Origin: Cyanobacteria bacterium SZAS-4
GTDB lineage: Bacteria > Cyanobacteriota > Vampirovibrionia > Obscuribacterales > Obscuribacteraceae
Assembly: GCA_018266255.1 (NCBI GenBank)
Contig: JAFEAT010000014.1
Coordinates: 1 to 64,000, forward strand
Reading direction: 5' to 3'
Length of the DNA: 64,000 nt
The notes under the pieces were generated by a model. The model saw only the letters and a program-made list of their open reading frames with translations, was not told where the DNA came from and made no database searches. Made by a program: the position numbers and the translations under genes. The first letter of the stretch is position 1. Every line of letters starts with the position of its first letter. Shown here in pieces: positions 43,848-52,374 of the stretch.

Positions 43848-45221
43848 ATGCACATAAAGCAACGAATCATTGGGTGGTTTGAGTATCTTGATGAACCTGT
43901 AAGTGGGGCATCATTAGCTGTTTTTAGAATCTGTTTCAGCATCTTGATGCTTGTCCTGGTTTTCGAATATTTCAATCTTAAGTGGATAGATAGTCTCTCA
44001 GGGCAACGCTCCTTCCATTTTGCATTCGTTCAGGGAATCAACGCTCTTCCTGGATTAGGAATGCACATACTTCTAGCGTGTCTTGCTGTGATTGCCATAT
44101 TCATGGGCATTGGGCTCTTCTACAGATTTTCGGCTCTGCTCTTTTTCTTAATCTACTCGTACATATTTTTGGTAGAAGAGTGTCTCTATCAAAATCATAT
44201 GTACTTAATCGCATTGCTGGGATTTCTCATGTTCATCGTGCCGGCACAACGCGTATGGTCAGTCGATGCTTTGAGAAAGAAATTTTCTCAAACCGTACCT
44301 AAGTGGTGCGTATTGATTCTGAAGTTTCAATTCGTTGTCGTTTATTTCTATGGTGGCATTGCCAAGCTGAGCTGGGATTGGCTTCAAGGACATCCGCTTT
44401 CAGAATTTCTGCTCCTGCGCGCATCCGATCCCTTTTTTGGACCGTTGTTCGGTCATCTTTTTCGAGAGCATTGGTTTGTTACCTTGATCAGCTACGGCGG
44501 CATTGCAGTAGATTTATCAATCGGCTTTCTGTTGCTCTGCAGACGCACCTTCTGGCTTGGTGCAAGTATCGCGCTCTTGTTTCATTTGATGAATGCTTGC
44601 ATGTTCAACATCGATATTTTTCCATGGCTAATGATTGCTTCAATCGGATTATTCGCGCCGGAAGATTGGCCATTTGCAGTGCTCAAGTCCTTCAGAATCA
44701 AGCTGTCATCACACCCTCAGGCTGATCGCGCTCCGACCGAACAACCTCAGACAGAACAATCGAAGACGCGCTTGTGGATGATGCTTTTAATTCATGTTTA
44801 TATCGCTGTTCAAATTCTAGTTCCCATGCGCAGAATCTTCTATGTTGGTGATCCCTGTTGGGATGAACAGGTGCACCATTTTTCCTGGCGAATGTTGTTG
44901 CGAGATAAGCGTTCTAGCAGTTTCGAGATGACGGTTGTCGATCCCAGAAATGGCGCTGTTGGACTGGTGCACCCTCAGTACACCCTCAGTGGCAAGCAGA
45001 TGAGTGATCTGCTGATAGTACCGCATTTAATGCTGCACTATGCGCACTTCGTCGCCGATGATTTCGAACAGCAAGCCGGCGTGCGACCAAAAGTCTTCGT
45101 CAAGGCAAAAGTTTCGCTGAACGGACGTCCGGCACAATACATCGTGGATCCCAAGGTAGATCTGGCGGCAGAGTCAGATAGCTTTCTGCCGGCAAAGTGG
45201 ATTATGCCTTTGCAACAGTGA
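43848..45221 (+). CDS. Vitamin-K-dependent gamma-carboxylase-like membrane protein (HTTM domain)
   Basis: A 457-residue polytopic protein with HTTM-type helices from about residue 10 to 290, then a soluble C-terminal part with QVHHFSWRMLLRDK. Two residues known to be catalytic in the human enzyme have counterparts: H117 in NHMYLIALLGF (human H160) and K173 in GGIAKLSWDW (human K218, GVKKLDADW). Bacterial homologues are known, but their reaction is often the epoxidation half only. The ATG at 43848 is preferred over TTG 43815. It is the only + gene in a - block of TadG-like and DUF922-like genes. No obvious substrate propeptide or Glu-rich protein is seen beside it. Confidence 0.8.
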   Translation: MHIKQRIIGWFEYLDEPVSGASLAVFRICFSILMLVLVFEYFNLKWIDSLSGQRSFHFAFVQGINALPGLGMHILLACLAVIAIFMGIGLFYRFSALLFFLIYSYIFLVEECLYQNHMYLIALLGFLMFIVPAQRVWSVDALRKKFSQTVPKWCVLILKFQFVVVYFYGGIAKLSWDWLQGHPLSEFLLLRASDPFFGPLFGHLFREHWFVTLISYGGIAVDLSIGFLLLCRRTFWLGASIALLFHLMNACMFNIDIFPWLMIASIGLFAPEDWPFAVLKSFRIKLSSHPQADRAPTEQPQTEQSKTRLWMMLLIHVYIAVQILVPMRRIFYVGDPCWDEQVHHFSWRMLLRDKRSSSFEMTVVDPRNGAVGLVHPQYTLSGKQMSDLLIVPHLMLHYAHFVADDFEQQAGVRPKVFVKAKVSLNGRPAQYIVDPKVDLAAESDSFLPAKWIMPLQQ

Positions 45222-45225
45222 AAGC

Positions 45226-47382
45226 TTATTTGTCTTTGAAGTCGTCAACGACGTCGACATCAGAGCCACTTGTTTTATCAACTGCGCTGTAAGTTACTCC
45301 TGGAACTTTCTGCTTGCCCGCCAAATAGCCGAGGTCAGTCGGCGATGTAGATACTAATGAGACTGTGTTTAGCAGAAAACCAGTAATTTGAAGTTCGCGT
45401 CTAAATCTTATGCTGCCAGTGAGAGCACTCGTTTGATAAGTCGGGCGCATGGCACCTCCGGCGGGTCCGGTGGCATAGATCACGTACGGAGGCGGAAAAA
45501 CTTGCTTTGCTGGCGCGTCACCGAAGTCTGATTGCGCTGAAATCAAAGGTGGTGAGCCGTTTCCGTTGCCGTTTGGCGGTTGTGCTTGAGGTGGTCCAAT
45601 TGCTCCGCCTTCTTCACCGGCACCAGAACCGGTACCACCATAATCGGTTGAGTTGGTTCGTAGGAAAGGAGCACAGGCAACATTGTCTGCCTGCGGTGCA
45701 GATACAACCAGGGCGTCATTCAAAGGCTCTCCACCGTGCTTTCCACCGTTGATGGTGCCTTGAACTCGGCATTGATCCCGAACATATATGTCAAAGTAAG
45801 GGCTGAATATGACAGTGGCAGATATGGTGCCAGATTTCTTGCCCTTTTGTCCCTTGATACCTGCAGGCATGGGAATTTTGATTTGATCGAAGTTGATGAT
45901 CGGGCTCATGTTGCTCTTGTATGCGCCGGCGTTGATACTAGCAACTTCGCCGTAGAGCTGATTTTCGCTGACTACTTCGTACGGATACGGCGCGCATGGT
46001 AGTGGTTTGTATTGCACTTTTCCAGTCGGATCCCACTTGTAAGCATGCATTATGCCCATAGGAATCTGCTTCTTGCCCGCACTGGTTGGGTAAGTTTGCG
46101 TGATGTTGGTGAGCGGTGGGGTTGACTTGAGTTCGCCCCACCAATCAATCATTCCAGTTGGTGCGAAGTTAGTCGTTTGCATAGACGCAACTGAATTGAT
46201 GTCGGCTTTCGTGCCGCCACGTCGTATCCAATCGTACAGGGTGATGGCCCAGGTGTCACCGATAGTCTGGCTCGCAACGTTGGGTGGCCACGGGTTAGGA
46301 GATGTGGCAAGAGATGGCCCAGTGACTGGGTAGTCACCACCTGGTGATGTAAGCACATCGGCGGTAGCGCCGAGAGTGAGGAGGGTTGCAGGGTTGGTCA
46401 ACTCCGGCACCGGTCCATCAGGGAATTCTACTGCTATCGCCCCTGGTGCCGGCTTGGGATCGAAATTGCTGCATGCCTGTGCGCAAGCTGCACTGTGGAA
46501 TGTCTCTCCTTTTGGTGTCTGAGATGTTTTGATGATTTCGTCAGCTTCAGCTTTGACGATTGTGGGCACCTGATACGCAACGCCAGCTAGATTGGTGACG
46601 AAGTTGCGCACATCGACGAGGCGTGGAGCATCTCCGATTCCTCCGAAGACGTAGTTTACGCCTTTGTATGGAATATTGATAAATGACTTGTAGGTGGTGT
46701 TGTTGCCAGTCAGGTTTGCAGCCAACGGTGCAACGCTGGTCGGCTGTGGAATGGGAATGTTTGTATCACTTGGAACGTTGAGCGAGCCTAGAGTCAGAAC
46801 AAGAGAGTTTGGCACATAGCTCGATGAGCCGGTCATTCTGATCAGGTTTTGCACGTATGCATTTTGCGCGTCTATGTAGGCATTTATCTTTGTGCCATCG
46901 CGATCTACTGCCTTTGGCGAATTGCCAGGCGTTAGAGCTGCTTTTATAACTGTTTCCAGTTGTGTCACCACAAGTTTCGCGTCAGCTAAGTCGTTCGCAG
47001 CCAGCGTTTTCAACACCCCGCCATTCGGGATCTGATCTGCGATGATCGCGTCTAGCCTGGCTGTGCCGATGATGGTGTTGATGCCCCGCACCGGCATAAA
47101 GAATTGGTCGCCTGCGACGGTGAACTTGCCAATCGGCGCCTGATCTGAAAGCGACACATAGCCCATTTGCGGGGTATTGATGACAATGCTGCTTATGTCG
47201 TTTGCGGCCGCCAACGCAGATGCCTCGATCGCCTTCTTCTGTTCTGCGTTGCTGCCGAGAAGCCTTGCATAGTTGAGGCAGAAGAAAATCAATGCGACAA
47301 CGAGTCCCATCGTTATTGCCGCGATCAGAACGAGAGTGCTGCCTTTGCGGTCGCGCACCGATGTGAACCTAGAAATGTGCAC
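45226..47382 (-). CDS. Large TadG-like secreted protein, paralogue 2
   Basis: A 718-residue paralogue of 39471-41660, starting with GTG at 47382 (GAGG 7 bases upstream). Leader HISRFTSVRDRKGSTL, one membrane helix, then NYARLLGSNAEQKKAIEAS. Shared blocks include GYVSLSDQAPIGKFTVAGD, QIPMGIMHAYKWD and GKHGGEPLNDALV. Its Gly/Pro/Asn-rich stretch (about residues 605-635) replaces the collagen-like run of the other copy. The gene ends 4 bp from the carboxylase-like gene, convergent. An inverted repeat lies 57-77 bp upstream of the start. Confidence 0.7.
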   Translation of the reverse strand: MHISRFTSVRDRKGSTLVLIAAITMGLVVALIFFCLNYARLLGSNAEQKKAIEASALAAANDISSIVINTPQMGYVSLSDQAPIGKFTVAGDQFFMPVRGINTIIGTARLDAIIADQIPNGGVLKTLAANDLADAKLVVTQLETVIKAALTPGNSPKAVDRDGTKINAYIDAQNAYVQNLIRMTGSSSYVPNSLVLTLGSLNVPSDTNIPIPQPTSVAPLAANLTGNNTTYKSFINIPYKGVNYVFGGIGDAPRLVDVRNFVTNLAGVAYQVPTIVKAEADEIIKTSQTPKGETFHSAACAQACSNFDPKPAPGAIAVEFPDGPVPELTNPATLLTLGATADVLTSPGGDYPVTGPSLATSPNPWPPNVASQTIGDTWAITLYDWIRRGGTKADINSVASMQTTNFAPTGMIDWWGELKSTPPLTNITQTYPTSAGKKQIPMGIMHAYKWDPTGKVQYKPLPCAPYPYEVVSENQLYGEVASINAGAYKSNMSPIINFDQIKIPMPAGIKGQKGKKSGTISATVIFSPYFDIYVRDQCRVQGTINGGKHGGEPLNDALVVSAPQADNVACAPFLRTNSTDYGGTGSGAGEEGGAIGPPQAQPPNGNGNGSPPLISAQSDFGDAPAKQVFPPPYVIYATGPAGGAMRPTYQTSALTGSIRFRRELQITGFLLNTVSLVSTSPTDLGYLAGKQKVPGVTYSAVDKTSGSDVDVVDDFKDK

Positions 47383-47438
47383 GCTCTAACCTCATGGGGT
47401 TGCCACAGCTAATGTAAGCTCGGGTCAAAGCTTTCGAT

Positions 47439-47459
47439 ATTAGATATGGTTAATCTAAT
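47439..47459. promoter_or_regulatory. Inverted repeat upstream of TadG-like gene 2
   Basis: ATTAGAT (47439-47445) and ATCTAAT (47453-47459) form a 7-bp inverted repeat with a 7-base spacer, in an AT-rich spacer just upstream of the GTG at 47382. This size and symmetry suit a dimeric repressor site. No regulator gene is nearby. Confidence 0.35.
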
Positions 47460-47550
47460 CGTATAACCCCCTATTTGTGGCTGTCAATACCACTGATGAG
47501 TGTCGCTCACCTGTGCGAAAAATAAAAACCATCCTCAATTCGACCATTTG

Positions 47551-49632
47551 CTAGTCTGACCAGTAGTTTAGAGACGGGTTTTGAGAAAAGAAGGAATTCG
47601 GAATCAATTTGAATCCCGAGCGATGCACGGGCATGATTGGCCACTCCTCAGGGCGAGGTTCATGCGTAATTCCTAAGGTGTACCAGAGTACGATGTCCTG
47701 ATTTTCGATTGAGCGATTTGCTTTCGTCCACTTTCCCAGTCCGTCTTCGCTTGCAGCATTGAACGGATAGGTGCCTGCGGCGTAGAGTTGATCTGCCTGA
47801 TATGGTGTGGCCCAGACGTGTGCACCAAGGTAGCCAGCGCGTTTGCGCACGTATGAGTTTTCAGCGGCATACGGCAGCGAGTTTTCGCCTGGTATGAGCA
47901 TGTAGCCTGTTTGTTGCCCGAGCGAATTTTTGCAATTTTCATTGATTACTTTCCAGCGCCGCGTCGATGCGAGGTTGATTGTGCGTTTAGCCTCCTGCTC
48001 GGTATGAAGCTTTTTCACTTCCATACAAAACGCATTGCCGTAGGGGTTCGCTTCGTTTAGTGGTGCTGACCTCGTATTTGTTTCGACCAAACTATTGTTT
48101 GAGGCGCCATCGACATCCATATCTAAGCGGAAACAGAAGAAGTGCTGGTGATGTACGGCCTCGACATTTTTTTCTACAGAGTGGCCATGCTCAGTGCCGC
48201 TGTTGTCGTCGGCAACTCCCTTTGCGAGCATGATTCCAGTCATTGTGGTCTCACATTCAAGAGCACCGTCTTCGCGAAAAATCCAGTTGAAGCCGTAGTC
48301 GTAGTTACCTAATGTGGTTATGTACGATAGAACGAGATCGCGAGCTCTAAGGCTCTGATTGTGTTTGGTCGGCTTGTCATAGTGTCTCCAGAGAATGCCT
48401 CCGTCTCGCTCGTAGAGCGCCAGGGCACGCCTGTAAGTTATTGGAGCGCCAAACTGATTGGCGATTATCGCGTCGAAAAATTTTGCATTATTGGGTGCAT
48501 CTTTTCCCGCCTCCAGCGCCGCTGTATTTAGACCGAGGTGCAATTCGCCGACATCGAACGAATCACGAAAGGACCAGGCTGAGGACGGGTCCGCGTAAGG
48601 CACGCACAGCTCGGAGCAAGAGGCGCGGTAGAGAACCGGTCTGACCTTGCCATTATCGTTGTATGAAACCGTATATAGTACCGGTCCTTCGCGGGGGAGA
48701 ACGGCGAAGCGAAAAGTCCAATTCTGCCAGTGCACTTCGTTGCCGTTCACAACGAAGCTGGGACCTTCACTTTGTTGAATACTAAGCGGTTTGAGATGCT
48801 GCACGCCCCGGACTTCTTTGACTGGAGCTATTGGTACTATGCCTGAATCAGCTAAGTGCACTAACTTCTTTTCACGCACGTCGACGTCTGCTACTACTCC
48901 CTCGATTGGTCGCAAAAAGGCATTGCCTGTGTGACCCTGATAGTAAAAAATTGCTTTCAATATTCTGCTTGGGTTTTGCGATGTCGGCATGTAGCCTGGT
49001 GCCCACACAGAAATATAAACATCGTTTAGGTCCTTGATGCCGCGTTTGCGCATAGCTTGCTGCCATTGGCTGTCGGCTCGAACGATTGCATGCACGATAT
49101 TTGCATCTTCCGGAACTCTAGCTGACCCGGGGGCTTCCTTGTAAGACGAAACCAGTTTGTCAGTCAGGTCGACGCAAGTTTCGAACGTTTTTCCGCTACC
49201 GAGATCATAAATAACTGCGAAAGCTTGTCGCTTGAAGCGCTCACCGGCTTTAAAATTGAGCACAGCGCTCTTAGACGGTTCCAATAGTGAAATAGATGCA
49301 AACAGGCTGGACCTGTTTGTTTTGTGGGCTTCTTTCAGGATAGATGTAGTCAGCTCGATTTCTTGAGCAGAGAGCGGATCGAGTGGGTGTGGGGTCGTTT
49401 TCGTTTCCACGACACTTGCAGGTATGTCACTTCTATTGGTTGATTGGCACGATGAGAGCACAGTCGCTGCACAGGCCAAGATGCAAATGATGGCGCCGAT
49501 GGTGTAACCCCTCAGACTTGTTTTTGCAAAATTGCAACGCCACTCGGACTCTAGGGGCTCTGAGAACTGGTACTTGAGCCATTTAACAACTCCATTACAA
49601 GTTTGATTGATGATTGAGTCGATCGAATTCAT
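47551..49632 (-). CDS. Copper amine oxidase, membrane-anchored or lipoprotein form
   Basis: A 693-residue primary amine oxidase that deaminates amines with copper and the Tyr-derived cofactor TPQ. The cofactor tyrosine is Y444 in N-Y-D-Y (LGNYDYGFNW). The copper histidines are likely those of VHHQHFF and of PVHRSGF near the C-terminus. The catalytic-base region resembles that of other amine oxidases (ALYERDGGILWRHYD). The N-terminus has a membrane-type segment ending LSSC at about residue 63, a possible lipobox, with a long cytoplasm-side leader that suggests a shorter true start. It is divergent from the YD-like protein. Confidence 0.88.
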   Translation of the reverse strand: MNSIDSIINQTCNGVVKWLKYQFSEPLESEWRCNFAKTSLRGYTIGAIICILACAATVLSSCQSTNRSDIPASVVETKTTPHPLDPLSAQEIELTTSILKEAHKTNRSSLFASISLLEPSKSAVLNFKAGERFKRQAFAVIYDLGSGKTFETCVDLTDKLVSSYKEAPGSARVPEDANIVHAIVRADSQWQQAMRKRGIKDLNDVYISVWAPGYMPTSQNPSRILKAIFYYQGHTGNAFLRPIEGVVADVDVREKKLVHLADSGIVPIAPVKEVRGVQHLKPLSIQQSEGPSFVVNGNEVHWQNWTFRFAVLPREGPVLYTVSYNDNGKVRPVLYRASCSELCVPYADPSSAWSFRDSFDVGELHLGLNTAALEAGKDAPNNAKFFDAIIANQFGAPITYRRALALYERDGGILWRHYDKPTKHNQSLRARDLVLSYITTLGNYDYGFNWIFREDGALECETTMTGIMLAKGVADDNSGTEHGHSVEKNVEAVHHQHFFCFRLDMDVDGASNNSLVETNTRSAPLNEANPYGNAFCMEVKKLHTEQEAKRTINLASTRRWKVINENCKNSLGQQTGYMLIPGENSLPYAAENSYVRKRAGYLGAHVWATPYQADQLYAAGTYPFNAASEDGLGKWTKANRSIENQDIVLWYTLGITHEPRPEEWPIMPVHRSGFKLIPNSFFSQNPSLNYWSD

Positions 49633-49712
49633 CGCTTCACGAGTTCATTCCTGTAGTTTTTGCTGCAGTCGTTCAAACATGTTATCGAGTTTCTTCTTAC
49701 CAGGTGCTTTCA

Positions 49713-51560
49713 GTGACAAACAAACAGGCTTTGGACTTCAAGGATTCTAGCTTAGTAGAAAGACGAGACGATGCGTCCAGCAAAATTTTACAGGAGCAGC
49801 AGCAAAGCCAACAAGCGCAGTTAGATGCGATCAAGTCGCTAAACAATAAAGTGCTCGACAAATCAATGATGGCGCAATTTGGTGCCTGCCGGATTGTGGA
49901 CGATTCAAAAGTTCAGCCCACTCAATCAGAGCAACCGATTGGCAAGCCGAATGAAGTCATTAAAACAAAAGTAGGCGAAAAAAGCACTTGCCTTGAATTG
50001 GATGAAAATGGCTTGGCAAAACGATTTGTGGACGTCAACGGCGATCAAATTCAAAAATCCGAAGACGGAACTTGGACGCGCTCCAATCTCATGACTCCGT
50101 CTGAAAAGTTGGCAGGCTTCTCCGTTGATAAAGACAAGAATGTTTCTATAACCTTTGCGGTGCAAAAAGATGATCGCGCTCTTGCCACTGATTCTGCTGA
50201 AAAAATGGAAACTGTACAGGTCACTCGTGAGATTAAAAACGACGGCACAATCACCACAAACTACCCTGACGGATGTAGCACGGTAAGCACGCAAGATGGC
50301 GACAAGAATACGGTTCGTGTTGTAAAAGGTGACCAGACGGTGCAAACGCTCGTCTATCGTGGAAACGACTTGATTGAATTTGATGCGCCGAACGGTGTCA
50401 AATATTCCAGACGAATGGAGCAGGAAGGTGAGAATGGTCCTCAACACTGGACTAAGACCACTGGCGATGGCACCACGACCGAGGTAAAAAACCTAGACGC
50501 CAGTGGCAATCTCGATCCCACAGCGCCAGTAAAAGCTGATGCCAACGGCTCGGTCATCGTGCGAGATAGTAGCGAAGCTGAAAACAACTATGCGCATCGT
50601 TATTTGAACAATGGAGTGCAAGTCTACAGCGATCGGAACGGCACTGAGCGCGTTACTCAGACTCCTGACGGATTAACAATCAAGGAGACGAATTCGGCCG
50701 ATACAAAGCGGCTGAATCAGCGCGAATATACATACGCAAGTGGTCGCGTCGTGACAGTATCTTTCGATTCAAATGAAATGCCGATCTCGATTTCGGATAA
50801 CAATGGACTTACCTTATCGCGCCAGGATAGCTCGCAACCCTTCCACGATGCCGCGGGCAATACGACTGTTACAGACGTGATCAGTGAGAAGAGCAACGAC
50901 TCGATTCGTCTAGTCTCCAGCGACGGCAGCACTACGTTTATCGACAGCAAAGGTGAATCAACCGTACTCGCGAACGGTGAGGCTGTTCCCCATGGAAAAA
51001 ATCTAGAAGAGCGTTATGTTGTCGATCAAGTTCCGCTTGATGCTGAAAAGAAATTGGCCAATGACGTTGAGCAAACGAGTCAATGGCAGATCCAAACTAT
51101 CAAGGATGACGATTGGAATTCGCCTGTGCCCGTCACTAAAGAGACTTTGAAAGGATTGACTGGTTATTACACCGCCCTGCGGGCATTCGGAATTCATGAC
51201 AGCATCAGCCTGGATGATTTGAAGGATGCGACAAAAGACGGCGGCAAGTTTGACATCAAACAAAAGGGAGGAGAATTTCAAAAATATGGCAATTTTCAGT
51301 GGGGAGTTTATGCTGCCTCAATGAATTTGCCGCCAGATGTAGCTATCAAGATGTGCGGAATCTACAAGAGTAGTGAGAACAAGTCAGAGCCTACGTGGGG
51401 TGAAGTGTCTGATTTGACCAAAGACAAACCTGGAAAATATCCGTACGGACAAAATCCGGCTGATGCCGAAGCGATCAAGGAAGGATACAAATACTACACA
51501 GAGCACTTTCAGCAAGCCGTAGAGGAGAAACGGAAAGCCGAGGAACTCGGAAGAGACTGA
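49713..51560 (+). CDS. Large beta-repeat hypothetical protein
   Basis: A 615-residue protein from the GTG at 49713, which has AGGTG 7 bases upstream and avoids the overlap with the amine oxidase gene that the frame from 49614 would give. The N-terminus is helical and Gln-rich (KILQEQQQSQQAQL). Residues about 75-430 have repeated short beta units with D-G/N-G turns (YPDGCST, FDAPNGVKYS, QTPDGLTIKE), reminiscent of YD/RHS-type repeats without the clear YD signature. The C-terminal 130 residues are helical and charged, beginning after DWNSPVPVTKETLKG. No signal peptide is seen. Function is unknown. Confidence 0.6.
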   Translation: MTNKQALDFKDSSLVERRDDASSKILQEQQQSQQAQLDAIKSLNNKVLDKSMMAQFGACRIVDDSKVQPTQSEQPIGKPNEVIKTKVGEKSTCLELDENGLAKRFVDVNGDQIQKSEDGTWTRSNLMTPSEKLAGFSVDKDKNVSITFAVQKDDRALATDSAEKMETVQVTREIKNDGTITTNYPDGCSTVSTQDGDKNTVRVVKGDQTVQTLVYRGNDLIEFDAPNGVKYSRRMEQEGENGPQHWTKTTGDGTTTEVKNLDASGNLDPTAPVKADANGSVIVRDSSEAENNYAHRYLNNGVQVYSDRNGTERVTQTPDGLTIKETNSADTKRLNQREYTYASGRVVTVSFDSNEMPISISDNNGLTLSRQDSSQPFHDAAGNTTVTDVISEKSNDSIRLVSSDGSTTFIDSKGESTVLANGEAVPHGKNLEERYVVDQVPLDAEKKLANDVEQTSQWQIQTIKDDDWNSPVPVTKETLKGLTGYYTALRAFGIHDSISLDDLKDATKDGGKFDIKQKGGEFQKYGNFQWGVYAASMNLPPDVAIKMCGIYKSSENKSEPTWGEVSDLTKDKPGKYPYGQNPADAEAIKEGYKYYTEHFQQAVEEKRKAEELGRD

Positions 51561-51646
51561 GGCTTGAATCGATGCATCCAATTAAGCACAATTTTGTAAG
51601 GTCGCGCGAATAGCATCCCTGCTAGTAGATTTAACCGACCATGCCG

Positions 51647-52360
51647 CTAGAGTTGGCGCACGATTTCGGTTGAAGCTTTGATTCGCGGCACCCCGTACAA
51701 ATCATCGGAAATGACTTCGTCTTTGCCTAATCCAGATCGCACCACTCGCACACGCAGGTGGTCTCGATCGTTCCGCTGTTGATAGGTGCGCAGTGTGCAA
51801 ACATGCGTATCGGATCTTGTGCCTAGCAATTGCACTTTCAAATCAGCTCCATCTTGAAACGCATGAAATTGAATTGGCGAATGAGTCTTGTTTGTGAAAG
51901 TCAGGTCAGACTGACCGTACCAGACCGTTGCATCCAACCCTGGTTCAACAGTTCTTATCGTGCGCAGATGCGGCGTGCGTTTATCAACGGTCATTCCTGA
52001 TTCTAAAGCAAGTTGATATGTGCAAGACGATAGCAAGCAGATGCCACCGCCAGTGGTTGAGGGTGTGTCTGGACCAACGTAAGATGGCGCGTCGAGATAT
52101 CCCCTTCGTTCGGTTCTGGGCCCGATAAGTTTATTGAACGAGAATTGCTCGTTTGGTTTGATCGTAGCACCGTCAAGATATTTTGCCGCCAGGGATATGT
52201 TCATTCTCTGTGCTTTGCTCAGCTCGCCTATTTTGACGGTTTTGCTGGCCACGACATCTGCGAATGGGCGCGTCGTCCAGTAGGTGGCGAAGGTGCCACC
52301 TAACAGGACCAACGCAATGGCGTAGGATTGCCAATCAGATTTTATGCTTTGCATGTTCAC
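51647..52360 (-). CDS. VanW-family protein
   Basis: A 237-residue protein with one N-terminal membrane helix (about residues 12-28) and a VanW domain: AAKYLDGATIKPNEQFSFNKLIGPRTERRGY, GGGICLLSSCTYQLALESGM and WYGQSDLTFTNKT. VanW proteins occur in vancomycin-resistance and other cell-envelope loci; their molecular activity is not established here. The start GTG at 52360 has AAGGA 7 bases upstream; ATG 52354 is 6 bases later. It follows the alpha-2-macroglobulin gene by 14 bp, so both are probably in one transcript. Confidence 0.85.
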   Translation of the reverse strand: MNMQSIKSDWQSYAIALVLLGGTFATYWTTRPFADVVASKTVKIGELSKAQRMNISLAAKYLDGATIKPNEQFSFNKLIGPRTERRGYLDAPSYVGPDTPSTTGGGICLLSSCTYQLALESGMTVDKRTPHLRTIRTVEPGLDATVWYGQSDLTFTNKTHSPIQFHAFQDGADLKVQLLGTRSDTHVCTLRTYQQRNDRDHLRVRVVRSGLGKDEVISDDLYGVPRIKASTEIVRQL

Positions 52361-52374
52361 TGATCTTTCCTTGC

